Assembly: GCF_014281965.1 (NCBI RefSeq)
Contig: NZ_JACFTB010000003.1
Span: 310,001 to 374,000, forward strand
DNA: 64,000 bases
Origin: Rhodococcus sp. BP22
GTDB lineage: Bacteria > Actinomycetota > Actinomycetes > Mycobacteriales > Mycobacteriaceae
Reading direction: 5' to 3'
Notes under the pieces: model-generated
The model's input: only the letters and a program-made list of their open reading frames with translations
What the model was told of the DNA's origin: nothing
Databases searched by the model: none
Part shown: positions 27,511 through 36,814 of the stretch, one piece after another
How the letters are laid out: the number at the start of each line of letters is the position of its first letter
Numbering within the stretch: the stretch's first letter is position 1
Position numbers and translations under genes: made by a program

Positions 27511-28515
27511 ATGCTCGGTCGAGAAGTGCGGTTGACGGCGCTGCCGGATGGAAATGTCCGCGCGGAGAACTTCGGCGTGTTCGACACAGAAGTCCCTTCA
27601 CCGACAAAGACGCAGGTTCTGGTTGGTGTCAGGCGTCTCGGCCTCAACGCGGGGCTTGCTCACCGCCTCGGCGGTGAAGGCACGGCATACGGGCCTGGGA
27701 TCGGCGTCGGTGATGTCCCGTCCAGTGACGCGGTAGTCGAAGTGCTCGAGTCGCGCGTCGAGCGTTTTCAGCCCGGGGACCTCGCCGTCGGCAAGGTCCC
27801 TTGGTGCACGACCACTGTCGTGGAAGCCGATGAGCTGCGCAAGATTACCGACACGGAGCCGAATGCGGGCCTCGACGCTCATCTCACGGTTCTCGGGCAC
27901 GTCGGTTTCACCGCATACACCGGGTTGATTCACGTCGGTGATGTGCAGCCCGAGGACGTCGTCTACGTCTCCGGCGCGGCAGGCGGAGTGGGCAGCTGCG
28001 TCGTACAGTTCGCCAAGGCGCGTGGAGCAACGGTCATCGGTGTCGCCGGCTCCAACGACAAGGTCGTGCTCCTCACAGACACACTCGGCGCGGACAAAGC
28101 CATCAATCGACATGACGGCCCTGCGGTCGATCTTTTGCGCGATGCTGCGCCCGACGGCATCGACCTCTACTACGACAACGTCGGCGGCGAGCAACTCGAA
28201 GCCGCGCTCGAGGTACTGAACTTCGGCGGACGAGCGGTGATCTGCGGTGCCATGGGAAACGGCGGCGGTCCGGCAAACTATCGCAGGCTCATCTACCAGG
28301 AACTCACCATGAAGGGCTTCGCTGTCACGTCACACGAGGATCTTCGCGACCAGTTCGAAACCGAGGTCGGTGGTTGGTTGCGCGAGGGCAAAGTCCGCAG
28401 CCTGCACACGGTATTCGATGGGATCGATCGCATTCCCGAGGCGTTCGTGTCACTTCTGACCGGCGGCAGCTCGGGCCGGGTGATCGTGTCGGTCCCGTCG
28501 CAGCTTCAGAGCTAG
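27511..28515 (+). CDS. MDR-family NADP-dependent oxidoreductase
   Basis: This 334-residue zinc-free medium-chain dehydrogenase/reductase resembles the leukotriene B4 12-hydroxydehydrogenase/prostaglandin reductase group, which reduce alkenal or enone double bonds with NADPH. The Rossmann motif S-G-A-A-G-G-V-G-S is near residue 153, and L-G-H-V-G-F-T-A-Y-T-G-L is near 128. It lacks the catalytic-zinc cysteines of alcohol dehydrogenases. ATG 27511 matches the family; the open frame starts earlier at 27436 with a non-conserved Arg-rich segment. It ends 3 bases before the convergent HTH_42 gene. Confidence 0.85.
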   Translation: MLGREVRLTALPDGNVRAENFGVFDTEVPSPTKTQVLVGVRRLGLNAGLAHRLGGEGTAYGPGIGVGDVPSSDAVVEVLESRVERFQPGDLAVGKVPWCTTTVVEADELRKITDTEPNAGLDAHLTVLGHVGFTAYTGLIHVGDVQPEDVVYVSGAAGGVGSCVVQFAKARGATVIGVAGSNDKVVLLTDTLGADKAINRHDGPAVDLLRDAAPDGIDLYYDNVGGEQLEAALEVLNFGGRAVICGAMGNGGGPANYRRLIYQELTMKGFAVTSHEDLRDQFETEVGGWLREGKVRSLHTVFDGIDRIPEAFVSLLTGGSSGRVIVSVPSQLQS

Positions 28516-28518
28516 CTG

Positions 28519-29685
28519 CTACTTCTTCCCCCGAAGCCGCTTCTCCAGCGGGGTAGGGAAGCTGGGGACAACCGCGCTCCCGTCGAGCAGGTCGGTGATC
28601 CTTCCTGCCTCGGCGGCAATCGCCTCGACTTCCGGACCGATGTCCTCGAACAGTTCGGTCACTACCTCACCGGCGGGTGTGACGGCCCAGCCGCCGACGA
28701 TGCGGCCATCCGACCAGATCGTCGGACCGATGTTGCCGTACGTGTCGAACAGTGGAGCTTTGTGGGCGCCGAGGTACCAGTTGCGGTGCTTCCACCCCAT
28801 TGGTGTGGGATCGAGCGCGGGAAGCAGCATCACCCCGGTCCCGCCCTTCTGCAAGACCGTGTCGGCCAGCATGATCCCATCGCCGGCGTCGAGTTCCACT
28901 TCGACGGTGTCGAGGTCGGCAACTGCGGCCCGTGTCTGAGTTTTGTTCCACCCGGTCCACCACTGAACATCGTCGAGCGTGGCGGGCCCGAACACGTCGA
29001 ACCAGCGTCGTGCCAGCTCGCGGCGGCTCTCGGCCTCGTCGAGAGGCGGAATACCGCCCGGCCACCACTGATCGATCGGTGCCCATGCGTGCCTACGGGA
29101 TGTCCACGAACCGCGAGGTTCCACGCGCACCATGCGCCCTTCGGCGGCCATCATCGACAACACCTGCGAAGTCACATAGCGCTTGACGTCGTATGCCTTG
29201 TCGGTCGTGGGAAGTAGCGCGGTCCTCAGCAGCGGCGCCGCAGACGACAACTCTGCACCCGTCGCCGAGCCGGCGGCCCTCAACGCATCCCCTGCCTGTT
29301 TCTCGACGTCATCGAGCCAACCCTGCACATCCTCGATGACGGGTTCGGTCGGAAGCGTCGACACCTCTTTGATCAGTCTCGCGCGCATTGTTCGGGCCAC
29401 CCCGACGCTTGCTGCCGCATGGATGATCGGGACGTCGTCGTGCGCGACTACGAACAGGGTGCGGCGCATCGCCATGAGCCGCACAAGGTTTCGTCGATCG
29501 TACATGGCGGTGCGGACATCTTCGAAGGACAGCGATCGAGCACGTGCGAGCACCGACAAGTAGACCGTCGCAGGGTCGGTAGCGTGCAAGGCCAGCAGCG
29601 AAGAGACGACGTCCTCGGCGGTGGGGGAGTCCGCGAAGTGACGGGTGGCCAGATGGGCTCGGCGCTGTGCGTCGGTGATCTTCAC
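28519..29685 (-). CDS. HTH_42 winged-helix protein, AlkZ-like superfamily
   Basis: This 388-residue protein belongs to the winged-helix superfamily that includes the bacterial glycosylases AlkZ and YcaQ, which remove bulky or cross-linked bases from DNA. The N-terminal W-H and C-terminal beta-barrel parts are typical (R-R-T-L-F-V-V near residue 75, W-S-D-G-R-I-V-G-G-W near 325). In known glycosylases a catalytic Q-x-Q or Q-x-D sits in an L-Q-A-x-D-P-like segment. Here that place reads L-H-A-T-D-P near residue 36, so activity may differ. GTG 29685 is chosen because the longer open frame has no conserved residues. Confidence 0.72.
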   Translation of the reverse strand: MKITDAQRRAHLATRHFADSPTAEDVVSSLLALHATDPATVYLSVLARARSLSFEDVRTAMYDRRNLVRLMAMRRTLFVVAHDDVPIIHAAASVGVARTMRARLIKEVSTLPTEPVIEDVQGWLDDVEKQAGDALRAAGSATGAELSSAAPLLRTALLPTTDKAYDVKRYVTSQVLSMMAAEGRMVRVEPRGSWTSRRHAWAPIDQWWPGGIPPLDEAESRRELARRWFDVFGPATLDDVQWWTGWNKTQTRAAVADLDTVEVELDAGDGIMLADTVLQKGGTGVMLLPALDPTPMGWKHRNWYLGAHKAPLFDTYGNIGPTIWSDGRIVGGWAVTPAGEVVTELFEDIGPEVEAIAAEAGRITDLLDGSAVVPSFPTPLEKRLRGKK

Positions 29686-29747
29686 TCCGACAGTGTGCCT
29701 CTTCGATCTCGAGGGCAGCGGCAACTCCTTCGTGCCATGATGCAGGC

Positions 29748-31649
29748 ATGGTTGTCGCGCCGGCCCACTCCGCAGCTACGCTCGAGATCCTGGCGGGCCT
29801 CCCGGCTCACCGACGAGAAACCTTTCAGCTTAGGTACGAACTGTGGTGGCCCGATCTGCACGACGCTGTCACCACGATCTACCAGGAGCCGGACGTTGTG
29901 GTGTCCCGCCTGGTGGAAGTCGCAGCGAGAGGCTTCGCGCAGCGCCCGCCGGAGTTGCACCGGTTGGATGAACTCAGGCTTCTTCGGCCCGACTGGTTTC
30001 AACGACCGGACATGTTCGGCTACGCCTGTTATGTCGATCGGTACGGCGACACATTGACGGGTCTCGGGCAGCGACTCGATCATCTCGCCGACCTGGGCGT
30101 GACGTATCTGCACCTGATGCCGCTACTGGCGACACGGCCAGGAGACAACGACGGCGGCTATGCAGTCATGGACTACCGATCGGTCCGCCCCGACCTGGGA
30201 ACCAATGAGGACCTGAGCGCACTGGCGAGAACGCTGCGTGAGCGTGACATCAGCCTCGTCGTCGATCTCGTCGTCAATCATGTTGCCCGCGAGCATGAGT
30301 GGGCAGAGAAAGCGCGTTCCGGCGACCACAAGTTCCGTGACTACTTCTTGATCTACCCCGATCGGAGTACACCGGATTCGTTCGAACGTACGCTGCCCGA
30401 GGTGTTTCCCGACTTCGCGCCGGGCAGCTTCACCTTCGACGACCACATGGGGGAGTGGGTGTGGACCACTTTCAACGAGTGGCAATGGGACCTGAACTGG
30501 GCCAATCCGAATGTGCTGCTCGAGTTTGCAGACATCGTCATGCACCTTGCGAACCTCGGCGTCGAAGTTCTTCGGTTGGACGCGATTGCGTTTCTGTGGA
30601 AGCGGCTCGGAACCAATTGTCAGAACCAGCCCGAGGTCCACGCCATCACCCAGGCCCTGCGGGCAACAGCACGGCTCGCTGCGCCGGCCGTGCTGTTCAA
30701 GGCCGAAGCGATCGTCGGGCCCCGGGATCTGATGCCCTACCTCGGTCTCGGTCAGCACACCGGTCGGGTCTCCGACATCGCGTACCACAACAGTCTGATG
30801 GTGCAGGTGTGGTCGATGCTGGCGACCGGCAGTACAGCGCTGGCTCGGCACGTCCTCGCGTCGCTGCCCCCGACGCCGCCGAGCGGCACCTGGGTGACGT
30901 ACGTCCGATCCCACGACGACATCGGCTGGGCGATCGACGACGGCGACGCCACCGCACTGGGGTTGACGGGCGCAGGGCACCGTCACTTTCTCGCCGAGTG
31001 GTACAGCGGTGCATTCGATGGGTCCTGGGCCGAAGGGCTCGTATTTCAATACAACGAAAAGACCGATGACCGCCGAATCAGCGGCACCGCAGCAGCATTG
31101 ACCGGACTCGGCCCGTCGAGGCTGGACCCGGACGGAGCGTTCGCCCGTATATTTCTCACGCACGCCGTCATCTCGGTGTGGGGTGGCATCCCCGTCGTGT
31201 GGAGCGGAGACGAACTGGGATCCCCCGGTGACGCGGAGTGGGCCGCCGAACCCCGGCACGGCGACGACAATCGCTGGGTCCACCGTCCCCGCATCACCGA
31301 CGAAGACCGCGCGCGACGCCTGATAGCCGGCACCGACGAGCAACGCGTGTTCGACGGGATCGCGCGCATCGCCCGGGTGCGCGCAGGGCTACCGATGTTG
31401 CACGCCGAGGCGCCGGTGGACCTGCCGACCGACTTCGACGACGGCCTCTTGGTGGTCCGTCGACGCCACCCCAGTGGCACCCTCGTCGCACTCTTCAACA
31501 TGACCGCCGAGCATCGGCCGTTTCCGTACTCGCATGTGCTCGATCTCGGCATCGAACATCCTCGGGAAGTTCTCGCACAGCACGATTTGATGGCCGACGA
31601 GTTCGGCTCGGTATGGATGCCGCCCTACGCCGCATGGTGGATCATCTGA
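29748..31649 (+). CDS. GH13 amylosucrase
   Basis: This 633-residue GH13 glucosyltransferase has the length and motifs of amylosucrases, which use sucrose to build alpha-1,4-glucan and release fructose. Region I D-L-V-V-N-H is near 170; region II with the nucleophile Asp is L-R-L-D-A-I-A-F near 276; the acid/base Glu is in F-K-A-E-A-I near 325; region IV is Y-V-R-S-H-D-D-I-G-W near 385. The amylosucrase-specific R-W-x-H-R-P (near 505) that binds the fructosyl side of sucrose is present. No sucrose transporter or regulator is nearby. It could build storage glucan or break down sucrose when that enters the cell. Confidence 0.88.
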   Translation: MVVAPAHSAATLEILAGLPAHRRETFQLRYELWWPDLHDAVTTIYQEPDVVVSRLVEVAARGFAQRPPELHRLDELRLLRPDWFQRPDMFGYACYVDRYGDTLTGLGQRLDHLADLGVTYLHLMPLLATRPGDNDGGYAVMDYRSVRPDLGTNEDLSALARTLRERDISLVVDLVVNHVAREHEWAEKARSGDHKFRDYFLIYPDRSTPDSFERTLPEVFPDFAPGSFTFDDHMGEWVWTTFNEWQWDLNWANPNVLLEFADIVMHLANLGVEVLRLDAIAFLWKRLGTNCQNQPEVHAITQALRATARLAAPAVLFKAEAIVGPRDLMPYLGLGQHTGRVSDIAYHNSLMVQVWSMLATGSTALARHVLASLPPTPPSGTWVTYVRSHDDIGWAIDDGDATALGLTGAGHRHFLAEWYSGAFDGSWAEGLVFQYNEKTDDRRISGTAAALTGLGPSRLDPDGAFARIFLTHAVISVWGGIPVVWSGDELGSPGDAEWAAEPRHGDDNRWVHRPRITDEDRARRLIAGTDEQRVFDGIARIARVRAGLPMLHAEAPVDLPTDFDDGLLVVRRRHPSGTLVALFNMTAEHRPFPYSHVLDLGIEHPREVLAQHDLMADEFGSVWMPPYAAWWII

Positions 31650-31716
31650 CTGCGCGTATCACCGGAACCGCCGCCCTTCGGCCACTGGAGACATTCTTTT
31701 CATTACGCTGTCACCC

Positions 31717-32079
31717 ATGACACGACCTGCGATCGACATGGACTACCTCGTCCTCGACTGCCCGGACACCGCAGCACTGGCCGGGTTCTACGGCAAGATG
31801 CTCGGGTGGAACATCGTCCGATCCGAGAAGGATTGGACGATTCTCCAAGGCCCGGGCAATCTCAAATTGGCGTTTCAGCTGGCCGAGGACTTTGTTCCGC
31901 TGGAATGGCCGTCGGAGGGGATCAAGACTCACTTGGATCTGGTCGTCGACGACATGGCCGCCTCCGAGGAATTCGTCGTGGGACTCGGCGCCACGAAAGT
32001 GACCGGGCCACTCGATCAGCCGAGTTTCACCGTCTTCCGCGATCCCGTCGGTCATCTCTTCTGTCTGTGCCTGCGCTGA
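31717..32079 (+). CDS. VOC-superfamily protein (glyoxalase-like)
   Basis: This 120-residue protein has one pair of beta-alpha-beta-beta-beta units as in glyoxalase/bleomycin-resistance proteins: M-D-Y-L-V-L-D-C-P-D near the start, H-L-D-L-V-V-D-D near residue 72 and R-D-P-V-G-H-L-F at the C-terminus. Members bind a metal and act on small electrophiles or antibiotics, or are binding proteins. The gene stands 67 bases after the amylosucrase and ends 7 bases before a convergent gene. Substrate unknown. Confidence 0.8.
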   Translation: MTRPAIDMDYLVLDCPDTAALAGFYGKMLGWNIVRSEKDWTILQGPGNLKLAFQLAEDFVPLEWPSEGIKTHLDLVVDDMAASEEFVVGLGATKVTGPLDQPSFTVFRDPVGHLFCLCLR

Positions 32080-32086
32080 CCTAGAC

Positions 32087-32983
32087 TCACGCTGCGTATG
32101 ACACCGGGGCCATCGTTGCCTGTACCTGCAGCCACTGCGCCAAGATTTGGCAACCGGTCAGACCGCTCGCATCGAGAGGTTCACTCGCGTAGGCGGTGTG
32201 GCGATCGCCGGACGGATTGGATATGCGCCACTTCCGCCATACCAATGTCCTGGGTAGATATCCGCTGAGCTCGGTGGCGGCGACGCGCAGGCGTCGTATG
32301 TCTGTCCGCCACTGCTTCGGCGACAGGTGTGTCTTGGCAGCATTTTGAAAACCATTGCTACGCAACAGTATCCACAGCTGTTGTAGCCACAGTTTTGGAG
32401 TGCGAAAAGACATCCACCGGGTCAGGTCGGCGATGTCGCGAATGTAGCTGTCGTCGCTTGCATTGCAGATCATGTCCGCGGGTTGCCCGATCCAGATCAC
32501 CGCGACCGAGTCCGGAAGCGTCGGTCCGTCCCCGGCAACCCCGCGTCCCGAGCAGGCGGGCACAGCGCCCGCAGGTTGTTGGGGATCGGAGATCAACCCG
32601 GCGGCGGCGACGGCAGGAAGGTGCACCTCCCCGCGTGCGAGAAGACCCAACACCTCACGAATGACCGAACAGCCCTGGGAATAGCCGATGAGTGCAATCG
32701 GTCCCGTGGTTACCTGGATCGCCGAGATCAGACTTCGGACACCGAGTTCGGTGCTGTGCGAGAAGCTGAGGCCACCGACTGCCACCGGACCATACGACGC
32801 GGGGTAGCCGACCCACCTTCCGTCGAATCTTTCATCCAATTCGCCGGTGACGCTGCTCAGCAGCCCGGAGACCTCGGTACGGTCGTCGTCCGGGTGAGAT
32901 TCCCCGGTGCCACCGACCGCAAGAACCGTCATCTGAGTCATATCTACGAGCATGCGCGAGGAGTCTGAGGCCAGTACCCGCAC
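32087..32983 (-). CDS. Cutinase/PE-PPE-fold serine hydrolase
   Basis: This alpha/beta hydrolase of about 280-298 residues has the nucleophile motif I-G-Y-S-Q-G (Ser102), a candidate acid in A-D-M-I-C-N near 180 and a candidate His in D-R-H-T-A-Y near 265. This layout is found in cutinase-like esterases, in PE-PPE-domain proteins and in the mycolyl-arabinogalactan esterase LysB of phages of mycolata. No export signal is visible. The start is uncertain among GTG 32983, ATG 32953, ATG 32941 and ATG 32932; the family core begins with M-T-V-L-A-V-G-G-T-G. It lies 18 bases downstream of the WS/DGAT gene on the same strand. Confidence 0.72.
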   Translation of the reverse strand: MRVLASDSSRMLVDMTQMTVLAVGGTGESHPDDDRTEVSGLLSSVTGELDERFDGRWVGYPASYGPVAVGGLSFSHSTELGVRSLISAIQVTTGPIALIGYSQGCSVIREVLGLLARGEVHLPAVAAAGLISDPQQPAGAVPACSGRGVAGDGPTLPDSVAVIWIGQPADMICNASDDSYIRDIADLTRWMSFRTPKLWLQQLWILLRSNGFQNAAKTHLSPKQWRTDIRRLRVAATELSGYLPRTLVWRKWRISNPSGDRHTAYASEPLDASGLTGCQILAQWLQVQATMAPVSYAA

Positions 32984-33001
32984 AATGCTGAGAAGAGTCT
33001 G

Positions 33002-34297
33002 TCAAACAGGTCGGGCGAGGCGATCGGCCATCTCGTCCACCGCGTCGTGCACGAGCCCTGCGTAGACATCCGGGTCGTCCACCGCCGAGGCACTCGAGGT
33101 GACGCTGATGGTAATCACGTCGCCGATGCCGTGAACGCCGTGGGTGAGGCTCATGACCGGGGATAGCGCCGGAAAGCCCGCGGTGAATCGGACGCGCCCA
33201 CCGCCCAAGGTGAGATCGGCGGATCCGCGATTCACACTCGACACGACGGTATTGCCGGTGACCGTGTCGGGTATCACCGTGGGGTCGAACTGACGGATTC
33301 CCCATCGCAGTAGTACTGCGGGCACCATCTCGGACGCGAGAGCCGCTGCCGCCATGGCCGGATGGTCGGCACGCGCCCGACGATCGCGCAGCGTTGCCGA
33401 AATCTGCTGTGCTCGCTCGATCGGGTCGACGATTCCCGGATAGAGATCGATACCTGCATTCCGAAAGTGGTTGCGGGCCCGCCGCGGGCCGCTCTTTCCC
33501 AGCGTGATCTCCGCGCCGAGGCGCTCCGGAACGGTGTCACCGCAGCGCTGCAGGTAGTTCGACAACGCTATGGACACCGCCGTGATGGCGCCCACGGTGA
33601 CCGTAACCCCTGGACCGCTGAGCTCGGCACGGTCTCGGACGACGGTTCGGATGCTTGTCTCGCCCGCCGGGGTGACGTTGACTCGGATCTTCTTCCTGCC
33701 GGGCGACTGCGGGGGTATCAGTCCCGCAGCAGTGTCGGCGGCGAGTGTCCTTTCGAGTGCTTGGGCGCGACGCGACTGCGTGATGAGCTCGACGGGACGG
33801 AAGCGTCCGCGAGGGTTGTGCAGCGGGGCGGAGAAATCACGCTCGCCGAAGAGCTGTCGTGCGAGCGAGGAGGCGACACGGCCGTCACCGAGGGCGTGTG
33901 AAACCTGTAGCACCGCAACGAGTGCCGGTCCTGCGCATCGTGGGGCGCCGGAGACGGAATCGAAAAGATGTAGCAGCCAGGGAGTTTCGAGCGGATCGAC
34001 TGGGCTGGCAAACAGGTCGGCGACGGCTCGCAGGCATCCTGTCCATGTTCCCTCGGGCAAAGTATGCGAGATGACGTGGTGTGGTCCGACGGTCATCGGA
34101 ACGGTCCGTGGATAGCCGAAGGCGTCGGCGAAGCAGATGCCGAGGTCGGGGATACCGCTGGCACTCGACACAAGTTGATCCACGACGTCGACGGCAGCGG
34201 TGCTCGTGTCGAAGCAATAGAGCAGAAATTGGTCGTTCGGGATTTTCGAAGCCATCCAATAGGCCTGAGCGTCGGTCGGGTGCAAACGTCCGGACAT
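33002..34297 (-). CDS. WS/DGAT-family acyltransferase, divergent
   Basis: This protein of about 431 residues resembles wax ester synthase/acyl-CoA:diacylglycerol acyltransferases, which make wax esters and triacylglycerols. The catalytic H-H-x-x-x-D-G motif is S-H-A-L-G-D-G near residue 133, so the first His is Ser while the second His and Asp remain; the second is considered the key base. The C-terminal domain with G-I-G-D-V-I-T-I-S-V is present. ATG 34297 is preferred; a TTG at 34315 gives six more residues. It is divergent from a canonical WS/DGAT gene, 58 bases apart, and co-oriented with the cutinase-like gene. Confidence 0.78.
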   Translation of the reverse strand: MSGRLHPTDAQAYWMASKIPNDQFLLYCFDTSTAAVDVVDQLVSSASGIPDLGICFADAFGYPRTVPMTVGPHHVISHTLPEGTWTGCLRAVADLFASPVDPLETPWLLHLFDSVSGAPRCAGPALVAVLQVSHALGDGRVASSLARQLFGERDFSAPLHNPRGRFRPVELITQSRRAQALERTLAADTAAGLIPPQSPGRKKIRVNVTPAGETSIRTVVRDRAELSGPGVTVTVGAITAVSIALSNYLQRCGDTVPERLGAEITLGKSGPRRARNHFRNAGIDLYPGIVDPIERAQQISATLRDRRARADHPAMAAAALASEMVPAVLLRWGIRQFDPTVIPDTVTGNTVVSSVNRGSADLTLGGGRVRFTAGFPALSPVMSLTHGVHGIGDVITISVTSSASAVDDPDVYAGLVHDAVDEMADRLARPV

Positions 34298-34355
34298 CTG
34301 CACAGAATAGTCCAAATCTCAGCGAGAAACTGCAACGCGTTCTAATGTCAATCGA

Positions 34356-35750
34356 ATGGAACGGTTGAGCGGATTGGACGCGAGCTTTCTATACCTCGAA
34401 ACTCCTGAGCAGCCACTGAATGTGTGCGGTCTCATCGAACTCGAAGCGGTGGGTGATGACGTCGACTACGACGCCGATGCCCTTAAGGTCGAGCTGGTGC
34501 GTCGACTGGAGGGCATTCCAACGCTCCGTAAGAAGCTCCACGACAGCGTCTTCAATCTCGACCACCCTGTCTGGGTCGAAGACGAGAACTTCGACATCGA
34601 CAAGCATTTCCATCGAATGACCCTCCCCGCGCCCGCCGGCAAAGACGAAATCGCAGCGGCATGTGCACATTTCGCCGTACAGCCCCTTGACCGTTCGAGG
34701 CCACTGTGGGAGATGTGGGTGCTCGAAGGGGCGAAGAACGGCAAGACCCCCATTTTCCTGAAGATGCATCACTCGACCGTTGACGGAATCTCGGCAGCGA
34801 ACATTATTTCGCTACTGTGCAGCATCGATCGGGATGCGGAACCACTTCCACCATCACCGGGGGTCGGATCGGTCAACAACTTCGACCTTGCGGTGGGAAG
34901 TGCAGTGTCCTTCGCAAGCAGGCCACTGCAGGCACTCAGTATTCTTCCCGCCACGGTACGAACCCTCACCGGGTGGATCGGACGAGCTCGAAGCGGGCGG
35001 GCCATGCCGCCGCCTTTCGTAGCACCGCGAACGCAATTCAACGGCACACTGAGTCGGCACCGCAGCGTCGCCTTCGAGCAACTGAAGCTTTCCGACGTCA
35101 AGGAAATCAAGAACGCATTCGACGCCAAGGTCAACGACGTCGTGCTGGCAATGTGTGCGGGTGCAATCCGTATCTACCTCGAAAAGACCGGTGGTCTACC
35201 GGAAGAGTCGCTCATCGCAGTCGTCCCGGTCTCGGTGCACGAGAAAAGCAGCAGACCGGGGACCAATCAGGTATCGGCAATGTTCGCGTCGTTGGCCACC
35301 GACATAGACGATCCGGTCGAACGATTGCTCGCTATCTCTGCGAGCCATGAGGTCGGCAAGGAGCACAACAGAGAAATCGGTGCGACCCTGTTGCAGGACT
35401 GGGCTCAATTTGCCTCTCCAGCAACATTTGCCGCAGCGATGCGTGCCTACGCGGCACTCGATCTTGCCCAGCACCACCCCGTCGTGCACAACCTGGTGAT
35501 GTCGAATGTCCCCGGTCCACCGATGCCGTTGTATTTCCTCGGGGCCAAGGTGACCGGAATGTTTCCTCTAGGACCGATCTTGCACGGTGCCGGTCTCAAC
35601 ATCACCGTCATGTCCGGCGACGGGCGCCTCGACATCGGTCTTATCGCAGACCGCGAACAAACACCAGATCTGGACCGGCTCGCCGACGCGATGGGCGAGT
35701 CGCTGGCAGAGCTTCTCAAGGCAGCACAAACACGAACAAAGGAGAGCTGA
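34356..35750 (+). CDS. WS/DGAT wax ester/triacylglycerol synthase
   Basis: This 464-residue protein is a typical actinobacterial WS/DGAT enzyme that joins acyl-CoA to diacylglycerol or fatty alcohol to make storage lipid. The catalytic motif H-H-S-T-V-D-G is at residues 138-144, the N-terminus has the family pattern L-S-G-L-D-A-S-F-L, and the P-L-D-R-S-R-P-L-W block is near 110. Membrane association is expected, through surface patches rather than spans. The stop overlaps the start of the epimerase gene by one base (TGATG), making a two-gene operon. Confidence 0.9.
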   Translation: MERLSGLDASFLYLETPEQPLNVCGLIELEAVGDDVDYDADALKVELVRRLEGIPTLRKKLHDSVFNLDHPVWVEDENFDIDKHFHRMTLPAPAGKDEIAAACAHFAVQPLDRSRPLWEMWVLEGAKNGKTPIFLKMHHSTVDGISAANIISLLCSIDRDAEPLPPSPGVGSVNNFDLAVGSAVSFASRPLQALSILPATVRTLTGWIGRARSGRAMPPPFVAPRTQFNGTLSRHRSVAFEQLKLSDVKEIKNAFDAKVNDVVLAMCAGAIRIYLEKTGGLPEESLIAVVPVSVHEKSSRPGTNQVSAMFASLATDIDDPVERLLAISASHEVGKEHNREIGATLLQDWAQFASPATFAAAMRAYAALDLAQHHPVVHNLVMSNVPGPPMPLYFLGAKVTGMFPLGPILHGAGLNITVMSGDGRLDIGLIADREQTPDLDRLADAMGESLAELLKAAQTRTKES

Positions 35751-36754
35751 TGCGGGTGCTCGTCACCGGCGGTACCGGTTTCGTCGGGGCATGGACCGCG
35801 AAGGCGGCCGTCGACGCCGGACACGAAGTTCGTTTCCTGGTCAGAAATCCTGACAGATTGCAGACGAGCGCAGCCCAGATAGGCCTGGACGTCAGTGACT
35901 TTCGCCTCGGTGACATCACCGACGCCGACTCGATCTCGCGGGCCATGGATGGCTGCGACAGTGTCGTTCATGCCGCAGCGGTCGTCGCTACCGATCCATC
36001 TCGTGCCGAGGAAATGATCGCGACGAACATGCTGGGTGCCGAGAATGTGCTCGGGACTGCCGCAGCTCTCGGCTTGGATCCGATCGTGCACGTCTCGAGC
36101 TTCACGGCCCTGTTTCGGCCAGGTTTGGAGATGCTTCGCGCCGATCTTCCGGTCGTCGGTGGAACCGATGCTTACGGACGCACCAAGTCCCAGGTCGACC
36201 TCTATGCACGCGGAATGCAAGACGGCGGTGCGCCGGTCGTCATCACTTACCCCGGCATGGTGCTCGGCCCTCCTGCGGGTGACCAATTCGGTGAAGCCGC
36301 CGACGGCGTCGAATCCGCCCTGAAAATGCGAATGCTGCCAGGACGCAGCGCAGCCTGGACTGTCGTCGACGTCCGTGATCTCGCGGCGGTGCACGCGGCT
36401 CTACTCGAACCCGGGCGTGGGCCGCGTCGCTACATGGTGGGTGGGAAGCGGATACCGATCGGGTCGATTGCCGAGATGCTGCGGAAGATCACGGGGACGA
36501 CAGTCCTCCCGGTCCCCGTTCCCGACGTCGCGTTGCGACTGCTGGGACGAGCATCCGACATCGTCGATTCGGTGTCACCGATCGAGACCCCCGTGTCTCG
36601 GTCACCGATTTCCGAGGCCGCGATGCAGTACTACACGCAGATGCCGCCTTCCGACGATTCGCCGAGCGAGAAAGATCTGGGAGTGCACTACCGCGGGTCT
36701 CTCGATACGCTCGATGCCACGGTCGCGGGCCTGCGCAGCGTCGGACGGTTGTGA
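35750..36754 (+). CDS. NAD-dependent epimerase/dehydratase (extended SDR)
   Basis: This 334-residue extended short-chain dehydrogenase has the NAD(P)-binding V-T-G-G-T-G-F-V-G-A near residue 5, a strand with D-I-T-D near 57 and a Y-G-R-T-K form of the catalytic Y-x-x-x-K near 144. Substrates of the group include nucleotide sugars, sterols and flavonoid-like ketones. It is translationally coupled to the WS/DGAT gene (overlap at 35750), so a role in making or reducing an acyl acceptor is possible but is inference. The terminator at 36815-36846 follows. Confidence 0.85.
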   Translation: MRVLVTGGTGFVGAWTAKAAVDAGHEVRFLVRNPDRLQTSAAQIGLDVSDFRLGDITDADSISRAMDGCDSVVHAAAVVATDPSRAEEMIATNMLGAENVLGTAAALGLDPIVHVSSFTALFRPGLEMLRADLPVVGGTDAYGRTKSQVDLYARGMQDGGAPVVITYPGMVLGPPAGDQFGEAADGVESALKMRMLPGRSAAWTVVDVRDLAAVHAALLEPGRGPRRYMVGGKRIPIGSIAEMLRKITGTTVLPVPVPDVALRLLGRASDIVDSVSPIETPVSRSPISEAAMQYYTQMPPSDDSPSEKDLGVHYRGSLDTLDATVAGLRSVGRL

Positions 36755-36814
36755 CCGAGCTCCGTGTGACTTCAGCTCCGACCCTGGGGTGTTGGTAGAA
36801 GTTTGTTCGAGAAA

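Noticed and set aside
32087..32983. Cutinase-like hydrolase considered as a prophage LysB lysin
   Set aside because: The fold is compatible, but no phage structural, integrase or holin gene lies nearby, so an ordinary cellular esterase is more likely.
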